DNA from: G051903925 sp051903925 | GTDB lineage: Bacteria; Pseudomonadota; Alphaproteobacteria; Zavarziniales; Zavarziniaceae | Assembly: GCF_051903925.1 (NCBI RefSeq) | Contig: NZ_CP173678.1 | Coordinates: 3,720,001 to 3,784,000 of the forward strand | Direction of reading: 5' to 3' | Length of the DNA: 64,000 nt | Part shown: in pieces, positions 25,587-33,583 of the stretch | Position numbering within the stretch: position 1 is the first letter of the stretch | How the letters are laid out: each line of letters opens with the position of its first letter | Program-made: the position numbers and the translations under genes | Notes under the pieces: model-generated | What the model was told of the DNA's origin: nothing | Databases searched by the model: none | The model's input: only the letters and a program-made list of their open reading frames with translations

Positions 25587-25877
25587 ATGCGGAGAATGTC
25601 GAGAGAGCGGGCCGAGGAAGTGGCCCTGCGCCTGCTGGGCGCCATGGCGGACAATCCCGAGGACCTGGGTGCGTTCCTGTCGCTGGCGGGAATAGGCCCT
25701 GCGGAATTGCGGGAACGTGCCGGCGATGCCACATTCCTGGCCGGCCTGCTGGACCACGTCCTGTCCGACGAGGCCCTGCTGATCCGCCTTTGCACGGCCA
25801 TTCAGATATCGTTCGACCTTCCGGGCCAGGCGCGTGCCGTCATGCCCGGCCATGACTGGGACCGAGGCAGCGCATGA
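25587..25877 (+). CDS. DUF3572 protein
   Basis: Small acidic protein of 96 residues in the DUF3572 family, found next to divK-pleD in many alphaproteobacteria. Helical throughout, with A-L-R-L-L-G-A-M-A near 13, D-L-G-A-F-L-S-L-A-G-I-G-P near 26 and F-L-A-G-L-L-D-H-V-L near 49. No catalytic motif is visible and the function is unknown. It is divergent from divK across a 123-base region and overlaps the next gene (ATGA at 25874-25877), so the two are translationally coupled. Confidence 0.85.
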   Translation: MRRMSRERAEEVALRLLGAMADNPEDLGAFLSLAGIGPAELRERAGDATFLAGLLDHVLSDEALLIRLCTAIQISFDLPGQARAVMPGHDWDRGSA

Positions 25878-26542
25878 ATCCGATCCATCCCGACGTCCTG
25901 CCCCAGCTCGAGACGCTGGCCCTGACCACCGGCAGGCCGTTGATCATCAGCGACGCGGACGAAGTGCTGTTCCGCTTCGCCGAAGGGTTCGAGCAGTTCC
26001 TGGCCGCCAACGACTACGAGATCGATTTCTCGACCCCGCGCCTGGCCGGCAACATCCGCGACCTGAACACCAACCAGATCATTCAGGGCGAAGGCACCAA
26101 GCGCCTGCTGGATGCCTTCTTCCGCGAGCGCACGGCCCACCTCGATCCGGTCGATGGCGCAGCCGACGCGCTGTCGGGCCTGTCCGCCCGGGCCCAGGTC
26201 GTGGTCCTGTCGAACTGCCCCCTGGGCAGCCGCGACGACCGCATCGCCGCGCTGGAGCGGCACGGCATGCCCTATCCCGTCATCGCGAATGTGGGGACCA
26301 AGGGGCCGGCGGTCCGGCACATGGCCGACCGCGTGCAGGCGCCGGTCTTCTTCCTGGACGACATTCCCAGCAACCACCACTCGGTCAAGCTGCTGGCCGA
26401 GGAATCGATCCGCATGCATTTCGTGGCCGACCCGCGTCTGGCGCGGATGATCACGCCGTCGGAGGATGCGCATGTGCGCACCGACGACTGGCCCGCCGCG
26501 CGCGCCTATATCGAGGAACGCCTGACCGCCCTTGGTTATTGA
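25874..26542 (+). CDS. HAD-like hydrolase family protein
   Basis: Cytoplasmic protein of 222 residues with HAD-superfamily features: I-I-S-D-A-D-E-V-L at about 24-32 (D-x-D nucleophile motif), V-V-V-L-S-N-C near 116 (motif II), G-T-K-G-P-A-V near 147 (motif III lysine) and F-F-L-D-D-I-P-S-N-H near 163 (motif IV). Substrate cannot be assigned. It is coupled to the DUF3572 gene by an ATGA overlap and followed after 28 bases by the ROK kinase gene, suggesting one transcript. Confidence 0.78.
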   Translation: MNPIHPDVLPQLETLALTTGRPLIISDADEVLFRFAEGFEQFLAANDYEIDFSTPRLAGNIRDLNTNQIIQGEGTKRLLDAFFRERTAHLDPVDGAADALSGLSARAQVVVLSNCPLGSRDDRIAALERHGMPYPVIANVGTKGPAVRHMADRVQAPVFFLDDIPSNHHSVKLLAEESIRMHFVADPRLARMITPSEDAHVRTDDWPAARAYIEERLTALGY

Positions 26543-26570
26543 GCACCCTGCACACAGACAGGGAGGCATC

Positions 26571-27503
26571 ATGCGTTTCGGGATCGACCTGGGGGGGACC
26601 AAGATCGAGCTGCTGGCCCTGACGCCACAGGGTACGGAAGCCCTGCGCCGCCGCGTGGCCACGCCCGCCTGGGACTATCCGGCGATCATCCGCGCCATCG
26701 CGGAGCTGGTGGCCGGCGCGGAGGCGGAGCTGCGCGTTTGCGCCAGCGTGGGCGTCGCGACGCCCGGCGCCATCTCGCCCTTCAGTGGTCTGATCAAGAA
26801 CGCCAACACGACCGCGCTCAACGGCAATCCCTTGCAGGAGGATCTCTCGACGGCGCTGGGACGGCCGGTGCGGGTCGCCAACGACGCCGACTGTTTCACC
26901 CTGTCGGAGGCGATCGACGGCGCGGCCACGGGCGGCGGCACCGTGTTCGGCGTGATCCTGGGCACCGGCTGCGGTGGCGGCATCGTGATCGACAACCGCC
27001 TGCTCAGCGGTCCCAATGCCATCTGCGGCGAGTGGGGCCACAATCCCCTGCCCTGGCCCGACCTCGGCGGGCCGCATCCCGAATACCCGGGTCCCCCCTC
27101 GTTCGACGGCCGCAACGGCACGATCGAGTCCTTCATTTCGGGCACCGGCCTGCACGACGACTACCTGCTGTGGACGGGCGAGGATGTGGCGACGCCCGAC
27201 ATCGCCGAGCGTGCCCTGGCCGGTGAAGCCGCGGCCCAGGCCGCGCTGGAGCGGCACGCCAGCCGCTTCGCCCGCGCGATCGCCACCGTCATCAATATCC
27301 TGGATCCACGCGTGATCGTGGTCGGCGGCGGTGTCTCGAACATCGAATCGATCTATGCGCGGGTGCCCGTCCTGTGGCGGGACTGGGTCTTCTCCGACCA
27401 TGTCGCGACCCGCCTGGTCAAGGCGATGCATGGCGATTCGAGCGGCGTGCGCGGCGCCGCGTGGCTCTGGCCAGAGGGCGAGGGCACGGCCCTGCCCGAC
27501 TGA
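26571..27503 (+). CDS. ROK family sugar kinase
   Basis: Cytoplasmic kinase of 310 residues of the ROK family, probably acting on fructose, glucose or an amino sugar. The phosphate motif G-I-D-L-G-G-T-K-I-E-L is at about 4-14, and the catalytic aspartate is in N-D-A-D-C-F. The ROK motif G-T-G-C-G-G-G-I-V-I and E-W-G-H-N-P-L-P are clear. The usual zinc cysteines (C-x-C-G-x-x-G-C) are replaced by S-F-D-G-R-N-G-T near residues 180-187, while the histidine of E-W-G-H stays. GGAGG lies five bases upstream of the ATG at 26571. Confidence 0.88.
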   Translation: MRFGIDLGGTKIELLALTPQGTEALRRRVATPAWDYPAIIRAIAELVAGAEAELRVCASVGVATPGAISPFSGLIKNANTTALNGNPLQEDLSTALGRPVRVANDADCFTLSEAIDGAATGGGTVFGVILGTGCGGGIVIDNRLLSGPNAICGEWGHNPLPWPDLGGPHPEYPGPPSFDGRNGTIESFISGTGLHDDYLLWTGEDVATPDIAERALAGEAAAQAALERHASRFARAIATVINILDPRVIVVGGGVSNIESIYARVPVLWRDWVFSDHVATRLVKAMHGDSSGVRGAAWLWPEGEGTALPD

Positions 27504-27553
27504 GCGACTCGACGCCGGCGGCGCGGACAGCCCGGTTGCGCTAGACTGGGCGC

Positions 27554-28972
27554 ATGGCCGCCAGCCTTTGCCGTGACTGCCTGGGACGGGCCTTGAGGCC
27601 CGATCGCCGGTGCGCGGCCTGCGGCTCGCCACGGACCCTCACCCACGACGAACTGGACGCCCTGGCGATCGCCCATGTCGACTGCGACGCCTTCTATGCC
27701 GCCGTTGAGAAGCGCGACGATCCGGCGCTCCGCGACCGTCCCCTGATCATCGGCGGTGGGCGGAGGGGCGTCGTCTCGACCGCGTGCTACATCGCCCGCC
27801 TGTCCGGCGTGCGCTCCGCCATGCCGATGTTCAAGGCCCTGAAACTGTGTCCTGAGGCGACCGTCCTTCGCCCCGACATGGCCAAGTACGTGCGCGAAAG
27901 CCGGCGCATCCAGGCCCTGATGCGCGACCTGACCCCCCAGGTGCAGCCGCTGTCGCTGGACGAGGCGTTCCTGGACCTGTCCGGCACCGAGCGCCTGCAC
28001 GGCGCGCCGCCCGCAGTGATGCTGGCCAGGCTGGCGCGTGCCGTGGAGCGCGAGGTGGGGATCACCGTCTCGGTCGGGCTGAGCCACGCCAAGTTCCTGG
28101 CCAAGATCGCCAGCGAGCAGGACAAGCCGCGCGGCTTTGCCGTGATCGGCAGGGCGGAGACGCGCGACTTCCTGGCGCGGCAGCCGGTCGGGGCGATCTT
28201 CGGCGTGGGCCGCGTACTGGGGGCGAGGCTTGAAGCCGACGGCATCACCACGATCGGGCAGCTTCAGGCGCTGGGCGAATCGGACCTGACGGCGCGCTAT
28301 GGCGCGATGGGCCAGCGCCTGGCCCGGCTGTCGCGCGGCGAGGATCCGCGCCGGGTCGAGGCGGACGAAAGTGCCAAGTCGATCTCGGCCGAAACCACGT
28401 TCGAAGTGGATTTGGCCGATCGCGATGCGCTGGAGCACATCCTGTGGCCGCTGTGCGAGAAGGTCTCGGCCCGCGCCAAGCGCGAGGACACGACCGGGCG
28501 CACGGTGACGCTGAAGCTGAAGACGCGTGACTTCCGCATCCTGACGCGGCAGGTGCGGCTGTCAGCGCCGACGCAGCTGGCGCATGTCCTGTTCCAGGCG
28601 GTGCGCCCGCTGCTGCGGCGCCAGGTCCAGGAGCTGCGCCCCGGATCCGCTTTCCGCCTGATCGGGGTCGGCTTGTCGGGCCTGGAGGCGGGGCCCGGCA
28701 TCGACCCCGCCGACCTGACGGAGGCGCGACCCGGCGCCCATGCGGCGGCGGAGCGCGCCATCGACCGGCTGCGCGCCAAGTTCGGAAGCGGCGCCGTCGG
28801 CCTGGGCCGGGGCTTGCGCCTGGATGGCCAGCCTCAAGCCGCGATGCCGCCCGAGATCCCCGACGAAGCCGACGTCGAGGGACCGGAGCCGGAGGCGCCC
28901 AGGGCCCCTGGGCGGGCTAGCAGCCCGGTTCCGGCAGGGTCTGCAGTTCGTTCAGGACGCCGTTCACGCTGA
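27554..28972 (+). CDS. dinB: DNA polymerase IV (DinB, Y-family)
   Basis: Translesion polymerase of 472 residues. A short N-terminal zinc ribbon C-R-D-C...C-A-A-C-G (about 6-23), typical of alphaproteobacterial DinB, precedes the palm/finger region with V-D-C-D-A-F-Y-A-A-V-E, S-T-A-C-Y-I-A-R and L-S-L-D-E-A-F-L-D-L. The helix-hairpin-helix and little-finger domains follow. The C-terminal 50 residues are low-complexity and end inside the convergent eipB gene (56-base overlap). I see no LexA-type box in the 50 bases before the gene. Start ATG 27554. Confidence 0.94.
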   Translation: MAASLCRDCLGRALRPDRRCAACGSPRTLTHDELDALAIAHVDCDAFYAAVEKRDDPALRDRPLIIGGGRRGVVSTACYIARLSGVRSAMPMFKALKLCPEATVLRPDMAKYVRESRRIQALMRDLTPQVQPLSLDEAFLDLSGTERLHGAPPAVMLARLARAVEREVGITVSVGLSHAKFLAKIASEQDKPRGFAVIGRAETRDFLARQPVGAIFGVGRVLGARLEADGITTIGQLQALGESDLTARYGAMGQRLARLSRGEDPRRVEADESAKSISAETTFEVDLADRDALEHILWPLCEKVSARAKREDTTGRTVTLKLKTRDFRILTRQVRLSAPTQLAHVLFQAVRPLLRRQVQELRPGSAFRLIGVGLSGLEAGPGIDPADLTEARPGAHAAAERAIDRLRAKFGSGAVGLGRGLRLDGQPQAAMPPEIPDEADVEGPEPEAPRAPGRASSPVPAGSAVRSGRRSR

Positions 28973-29831
28973 AGTCGCCATAGTTCAGCACCAGGTTGGT
29001 CGAGATGCCGTTCTGGAACATGCGGAAGCCGATCTCGTATTCCGGCACGCCATCGGTCGTCACCAGCGGGAAATAGGCCAGCTGCATCGGCCAGGACGGC
29101 TGGCCCTTCAGCATCTCTACTCCCTTGCCCTGGGGCAGGGTCACATCGGCCGCGATCGGCTTGCCCAAAGCCGCCACCGCCTCGTACGAGACGTCGGGGC
29201 CGGAGCCGTCGAAGACCCGCTTGGACAGCAGGTGCTTGCCCGCCTGCGCCGCCTCGATCAGGGCGAGCGTGTGCTGGGTCGGGAACAGCGTGCCCTTGCC
29301 CAGTTCAAGCTGACCGTTGCTGGGCTGCGTGTAGCTGACCAGGCCGGAGCCGTCGTCCTTCAGCACGGCGGAGCCCTTGTAGTCCTCGGTCACCTGGTCG
29401 TTGGTCGTCTGCCGCGCGGCAAAGCGGAAGGACTTGCCGTCCTTCGACTCCCAGGTGGTGATGCGAAAATCCGTGACGGTCGGATCCCCGTCGCTGCTGT
29501 AGATGCGGGTCTGGATCCGCTGCGTCAGCGTATAGCCGTCGCACGCATCGGCCCATTCCATCACCATGCGGCCGTCCAGCGCCTCGACGCCGGACGACAT
29601 CTTGGCATCGCCCAGCTTCAGGTCATAGACCGCCCGGTGCGGGACAAGGATCGACGCCGACAGCCGCACCGGATCGGATCCGGCAGGAGGCTGCGCCCCC
29701 TGCGCGGTGGCGGCACGGCCACCAACGGCCTGGGCCGCGGCGTCCTGGACCAGGGCAACGTGGCCCCCCAGACACATCAGCGCGACGCACGCTACACTAC
29801 GCACCCAGTACCCAAACAATACGCGTTGCAT
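28917..29831 (-). CDS. eipB: EipB-family periplasmic cell-envelope integrity protein (DUF1849)
   Basis: Periplasmic protein of 304 residues with a signal peptide (about 1-33, V-A-C-V-A-L-M-C-L-G-G core, A-A-A-Q-A). The EipB fold, a spiral beta structure, is indicated by L-V-P-H-R-A-V-Y-D-L, S-G-V-E-A, W-A-D-A-C-D-G-Y-T-L-T-Q-R and L-A-Y-F-P-L-V. One cysteine in D-A-C-D and one at the penultimate-to-last position (P-E-P-G-C) match the conserved disulfide of Brucella EipB. Known family role: envelope integrity together with TPR proteins. ATG 29831 is preferred; the ORF is open 65 codons further upstream without similarity. Confidence 0.87.
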   Translation of the reverse strand: MQRVLFGYWVRSVACVALMCLGGHVALVQDAAAQAVGGRAATAQGAQPPAGSDPVRLSASILVPHRAVYDLKLGDAKMSSGVEALDGRMVMEWADACDGYTLTQRIQTRIYSSDGDPTVTDFRITTWESKDGKSFRFAARQTTNDQVTEDYKGSAVLKDDGSGLVSYTQPSNGQLELGKGTLFPTQHTLALIEAAQAGKHLLSKRVFDGSGPDVSYEAVAALGKPIAADVTLPQGKGVEMLKGQPSWPMQLAYFPLVTTDGVPEYEIGFRMFQNGISTNLVLNYGDFSVNGVLNELQTLPEPGC

Positions 29832-29980
29832 TCTGGTTCGTCCCGGAGAGTCCGCCCCCGGACCCTGTCCTGCCATTCTAGACACCACCCCCGTCCCGCG
29901 GGGCCGGCGAATGGGCGTGGCACCCAGCGACCAAAGGCTTTTCCCCCACTTGATACCGCAATGACACAGATGGAGGTGGC

Positions 29981-31000
29981 ATGACGCCACAGAGGTCCGA
30001 CGCATCAGGCGCGCTCTCCCGGTCAAGGCCCGGCATCCTGGCCACCCGTGCCCTGCCGCAACCGGTCACGGACCGGCTTGTCCGCGACTACAACGCCCGA
30101 CTCAACGCAACCGACGGGCTTCTGGATCCCGAGGCGCTGGTCGAACACGCCGCCGGCGCCGAAGGCCTGATCGTGGCGCTGACCGACCGCATCGACGCGG
30201 CGCTGATCGCCCGGTTGCCCGACAGCGTCCGCGTGATCGCCACCTATTCGGTCGGCTTCGAGCATATCGACCTGAACGCCGCCGCCGGGCGCGGCTTGGT
30301 CGTGACCAACACGCCCGATGTCCTGACCGACGCCACGGCCGACCTCACGCTGCTGCTGATCCTCGGCGCGGCGCGCCGCGCGGCGGAGGGCCAGGCGATG
30401 ATCCGCGAGGATCGCTGGGGGCCCTGGTCGACCACGGGCCCGGTCCTGGGCGTCGACCTGCGGGGCCGCCGGCTGGGCATCGCCGGCATGGGGCGGATCG
30501 GCCGCGCCGTGGCCGCCCGCGCCCGGGCCTTTGGCCTCGCCATCCACTACTGGAACCGCAGCCGCCTGCCCCCTGCGCTGGAGGAAGGCGCCATCCACCA
30601 TGCCACGCTTGAGGACCTGCTGGCGGTGTCCGACGTGCTGGCTTTGACGTGCGCCTCGACGGCCGAGACGCGCGGGATGCTCAACGCCGGGGCCCTGGCC
30701 CGCCTGCCCCGCGGCGCCATCGTCGTCAATTCCGCCCGCGGCGACCTGGTGCGCGACGACGACCTTGTCGCTGCCGTCGACAGCGGCCAGGTCGGCGCGA
30801 TCGGCCTGGACGTCTATGCCGGCGAGCCCCGAATCCATCCGGCCTATCGCCGCCTGCAACGCGCCTTCCTGCTGCCCCACATGGGCAGTGCGACGTGGGA
30901 GACGCGGGTGGCGATGGGCATGCGCTGCCTGGACAACTTGGACGCCTTCTTCGCCCATGGCGCAGCGCCCGACGACCTGATCCGCGGCCTGCGGGCCTGA
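29981..31000 (+). CDS. D-2-hydroxyacid dehydrogenase (glyoxylate/hydroxypyruvate reductase type)
   Basis: NAD(P)H-dependent oxidoreductase of 339 residues, probably reducing glyoxylate or hydroxypyruvate. The nucleotide-binding motif G-M-G-R-I-G-R-A-V-A follows G-R-R-L-G-I-A. Catalytic residues are visible: R in N-S-A-R-G-D-L-V, E in Y-A-G-E-P, and H in L-L-P-H-M-G-S-A-T. S-V-G-F-E-H-I-D is the substrate-side motif. The first 18 residues are not conserved, so a later start is possible. It is divergent from eipB across 149 bases and followed by a terminator. Confidence 0.9.
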   Translation: MTPQRSDASGALSRSRPGILATRALPQPVTDRLVRDYNARLNATDGLLDPEALVEHAAGAEGLIVALTDRIDAALIARLPDSVRVIATYSVGFEHIDLNAAAGRGLVVTNTPDVLTDATADLTLLLILGAARRAAEGQAMIREDRWGPWSTTGPVLGVDLRGRRLGIAGMGRIGRAVAARARAFGLAIHYWNRSRLPPALEEGAIHHATLEDLLAVSDVLALTCASTAETRGMLNAGALARLPRGAIVVNSARGDLVRDDDLVAAVDSGQVGAIGLDVYAGEPRIHPAYRRLQRAFLLPHMGSATWETRVAMGMRCLDNLDAFFAHGAAPDDLIRGLRA

Positions 31001-31049
31001 AACCGGGCGGCAGTTTGGACCCTGCGACCGGGTCAATTCTGCCGCAACG

Positions 31050-31080
31050 CCGGGCAGTTCTTGCCCCGGTTCAATTTTTT
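31050..31080 (+). terminator. Terminator after the dehydrogenase gene
   Basis: CCGGGCA (31050-31056), loop GTTCT and TGCCCCGG (31062-31069, one bulged C) are followed by TTCAATTTTTT. The T-tract makes this a convincing rho-independent terminator, 50 bases after the stop codon. Confidence 0.65.
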
Positions 31081-31117
31081 GCGTGAAGAATGCCCCATAA
31101 GCTATTGATTTTCGGAA

Positions 31118-31133
31118 TGGCACGCGCTTTGCT
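31118..31133 (+). promoter_or_regulatory. Sigma-54 (RpoN) promoter of the diguanylate cyclase gene
   Basis: TGGCACG-CGCT-TTGCT matches the sigma-54 consensus TGGCACG-N4-TTGCW at every position, with GG and GC at the required distance. The predicted start near 31145 is 28 bases before the ATG at 31173. An activator site further upstream is expected but not identified. Confidence 0.75.
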
Positions 31134-31172
31134 GAAGCCATGCTCGCAGGGGACAATTCCGGGGATCAGCCA

Positions 31173-31886
31173 ATGAGCAGCATCGCAGCACATCAGCCGT
31201 CATTCCTCGACCTGGGCCAGAGTGCCCTGACCGAGGCGGCGCGGCGCCTGATGGCCGCGTTCGGCAGTCCGCCGGAACAGGCGAACGCCACCCCGACCGA
31301 CATGGCCAACCCCGTGATGGAGGAACTGCTGGCCTTTGCCGCCATGGCACAGCAGCAGATCGCCGACCAGCAGGCACGGATCACCTACCTGGAAGGTCTT
31401 GCGACGACGGATGAACTGACGGGCCTGACCAATCGGCGCGGCCTGGATGAATTCCTGCGCCAGACGTTGAGCCGGGCCAGGCGCCATCGCGAGGAAGGCG
31501 TGGTCGCCAGCTTCGACCTGGACGGGTTCAAGGAGATCAACGACTGCTATGGCCACGCGGCGGGCGACGCGGCCCTGCGCCACGTGGCCCGGGTCCTGAA
31601 CGGGTGCGTGCGCGAGACGGACTGCGTGGCCCGGCCCGGCGGGGACGAGTTCGTGGTCGTCCTGGTTCGCACGGCACTTGAAGACGGCCGCCGCCAGATC
31701 GCCCGCCTGCAGGCAGCTCTCAGCGAGCAGCCGACGATCATCGCCGGCCGCCGCTTCACGCTGAAGGCTTCGGCCGGCGTGGCCTCCTATGGTCCCCGCT
31801 CCACCGTGACGGAGGTCCTGGCCGCTGCCGACACGGTCATGTACAGCGCCAAGCGCAGCCGCGCCTATGCCAGCCTGATGCGCTGA
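31173..31886 (+). CDS. Diguanylate cyclase (GGDEF domain)
   Basis: Cytoplasmic protein of 237 residues predicted to make cyclic di-GMP. The first about 80 residues are helical with no known domain (A-M-A-Q-Q-Q-I-A-D-Q-Q coiled-coil like). The GGDEF domain begins at T-D-E-L-T-G-L-T-N-R-R-G and has the intact active site P-G-G-D-E-F. The R-E-T-D I-site, five residues before it, implies product inhibition. No membrane or receiver domain is present, so input may be transcriptional: a perfect sigma-54 promoter lies directly upstream. ATG 31173 has GGGGAT before it; the ATG at 31140 would lie too near the sigma-54 start. Converges on the ureohydrolase gene. Confidence 0.9.
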   Translation: MSSIAAHQPSFLDLGQSALTEAARRLMAAFGSPPEQANATPTDMANPVMEELLAFAAMAQQQIADQQARITYLEGLATTDELTGLTNRRGLDEFLRQTLSRARRHREEGVVASFDLDGFKEINDCYGHAAGDAALRHVARVLNGCVRETDCVARPGGDEFVVVLVRTALEDGRRQIARLQAALSEQPTIIAGRRFTLKASAGVASYGPRSTVTEVLAAADTVMYSAKRSRAYASLMR

Positions 31887-31901
31887 CCCTGGGGCGGCCG
31901 C

Positions 31902-32954
31902 TCAGCCCTTCGCGAAGGACGGGGCGCCGGTCATCAGGCACAGGATCTCGAACATCAACTGCGCGCCGGTCTGCGCCGTGACGGTTGTGGCGTCGTACTG
32001 GGGCGCCACCTCGACCACATCGCCGCCGACAATGTCCAGCCCGTCCAGGCCGCGCAGGATCGCCTGCGCTTCGCGCATCGACAGGCCACCCGTCTCCGGC
32101 GTGCCGGTCCCCGGCGCATAGATGGGATCCAGCCCGTCCACGTCGAACGTGACATAGGCCGGCGTGTCGCCAACAACCTGGCGCACCTTGGCGATCACCG
32201 CGTCCGGCCCCATGCGCACCACGTCCTCGATGTGCAGCACGGTCATGCCAGAGGCGTAGGAGAACTCCCACAGGTACTCGGACGCGCCACGGATGCCGAT
32301 CTGGACCGTCTTCTCAGGGTCGATCACGCCATCCAGCACGGCGTTCCGGAACGGGCCGCCATGGTGGAACTTGGCGCCCTCGAACCCGCCCGCCGTGTCG
32401 CAATGGGCATCGAAATGGATCAGCGCCAGCGGCTGCTTGCGCCCCAGGGCCTTGAGGATGGGATAGCTGATCGAATGGTCGCCGCCGGCGCTCAGCGGCC
32501 GGACCCCGGCATCGTCCAGCTTCGTGTAATAGGTGAAGATGTCGGCGATCGCGGCATCCAGCCCATAGCGCGACTGGATCGGCACGTCGCCCACATCGGC
32601 GATCTTCCCCTCGCTGAAGGGCACGCGCTTGAGAAGATGGTTGAACGGCCCGACGCGTTCGATCGTACGGATCGCGCGTGGCCCGAAGCGGGCGCCCGGC
32701 CGGTTCGTCACCCCCAGGTCCATCGGCACGCCGACTAGGGCGATGTCGATCCCGCCCCAGTCGGCCTGGCCGGCAGCATCCGGAAGGTAGGGGGCATCGA
32801 GCAGGGTTGAGACCCCCTCGAACGGCTTGCGACGGGTGGAGCCCTGGAACACCTGGGCGACCACCTTGGCGAAATCGGGGTCCTCGACCTCTGCCGCCAG
32901 ATCGGCGCCGACGCCGAAGCGCTGCCTCAGGGCCGCCAGCTTCGCTGGATCCAT
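31902..32954 (-). CDS. speB: Ureohydrolase, agmatinase/guanidinobutyrase family
   Basis: Mn-dependent enzyme of 350 residues that releases urea from a guanidino compound such as agmatine or 4-guanidinobutyrate. The metal sites are intact: G-G-D-H-S, H-F-D-A-H-C-D-T and T-F-D-V-D-G-L-D-P followed by A-P-G-T-G-T-P-E. The long N-terminal extension (about 60 residues before G-V-P-M-D-L) suits the guanidinobutyrase/guanidinopropionase side of the family as well as agmatinase, so the symbol is tentative. A stable hairpin overlaps the ribosome site. It lies 99 bases after ndk on the same strand. Confidence 0.85.
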   Translation of the reverse strand: MDPAKLAALRQRFGVGADLAAEVEDPDFAKVVAQVFQGSTRRKPFEGVSTLLDAPYLPDAAGQADWGGIDIALVGVPMDLGVTNRPGARFGPRAIRTIERVGPFNHLLKRVPFSEGKIADVGDVPIQSRYGLDAAIADIFTYYTKLDDAGVRPLSAGGDHSISYPILKALGRKQPLALIHFDAHCDTAGGFEGAKFHHGGPFRNAVLDGVIDPEKTVQIGIRGASEYLWEFSYASGMTVLHIEDVVRMGPDAVIAKVRQVVGDTPAYVTFDVDGLDPIYAPGTGTPETGGLSMREAQAILRGLDGLDIVGGDVVEVAPQYDATTVTAQTGAQLMFEILCLMTGAPSFAKG

Positions 32955-32965
32955 CTTCTGAAGTC

Positions 32966-32996
32966 CTCCACGACCCCAGGGTCCGGGGTCGTGGAG
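32966..32996 (-). promoter_or_regulatory. 12-bp hairpin overlapping the ureohydrolase ribosome site
   Basis: On the minus strand CTCCACGACCCC and GGGGTCGTGGAG pair perfectly around GGACCCT. The 3' arm ends in GTGGAG, followed by GA, and so contains the GGAGGA ribosome site located 10 bases before the ATG. The structure also lies between ndk and the ureohydrolase gene and could be the ndk terminator, but no T-tract follows. Confidence 0.55.
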
Positions 32997-33053
32997 AGCC
33001 TATCCGTCAGCCGGCCCGGCGCTCAAGGCTGCCGGCTCAAACGGCACTTCGCC

Positions 33054-33476
33054 TTACGGCGCGATCTCGGTCTGGGCGAAGAAATAGGCGATCTCGATCG
33101 CCGCGTTCTCGGCCGAGTCGGAGCCGTGGACCGAGTTCGCCTCGATCGACTCCGCGAACTCCTTGCGGATCGTGCCCTCGGCCGCGTTGGCCGGGTTGGT
33201 GGCGCCCATGATCTCGCGGTTCTTCGCCACGGCGTCCGCGCCCTCCAGGACCTGGACCACGACGGGGCCGGAGGTCATGAACGCGACGAGGTCGTTGAAG
33301 AACGGGCGCTCGCGGTGCACGGCATAGAAGCCCTCGGCCTCCGCCTTGCTCAGCAGCTTGCGCTTCTGCGCGACGATGCGCAGGCCCGCTGCCTCGAACT
33401 TCGCGTTGATCTTGCCCGTCAGGTTGCGGCGGGTCGCGTCGGGCTTCAGGATCGAGAGGGTGCGCTCGGCAGCCAT
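33054..33476 (-). CDS. ndk: Nucleoside diphosphate kinase
   Basis: Cytoplasmic enzyme of 140 residues that balances NTP pools by phosphate transfer through a histidine intermediate. T-L-S-I-L-K-P-D-A at 6-14, the K-P-D-A motif and the active-site H117 in N-S-V-H-G-S-D-S are clear, and the length is exactly that of the family. It is divergent from the ABC-F gene. A promoter of form TTGAAG-N17-TACAAG lies 35 bases upstream. The hairpin upstream of the next gene lies behind it. Confidence 0.97.
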   Translation of the reverse strand: MAAERTLSILKPDATRRNLTGKINAKFEAAGLRIVAQKRKLLSKAEAEGFYAVHRERPFFNDLVAFMTSGPVVVQVLEGADAVAKNREIMGATNPANAAEGTIRKEFAESIEANSVHGSDSAENAAIEIAYFFAQTEIAP

Positions 33477-33510
33477 GGGTCACTCGGCATCAGGGATTGT
33501 GTCGCGCGGG

Positions 33511-33539
33511 CTTGTAGGCGCTTTCGCAAGGTGCTTCAA
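33511..33539 (-). promoter_or_regulatory. ndk: Promoter of ndk
   Basis: On the minus strand TTGAAG (33539-33534), a spacer of exactly 17 bases and TACAAG (33516-33511) form a good sigma-70 type promoter 35 bases upstream of the ndk start codon. Confidence 0.5.
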
Positions 33540-33583
33540 CCCCGCCAGCTTCTTCGTCTCCAGATCACCTGACACGGCACCCC

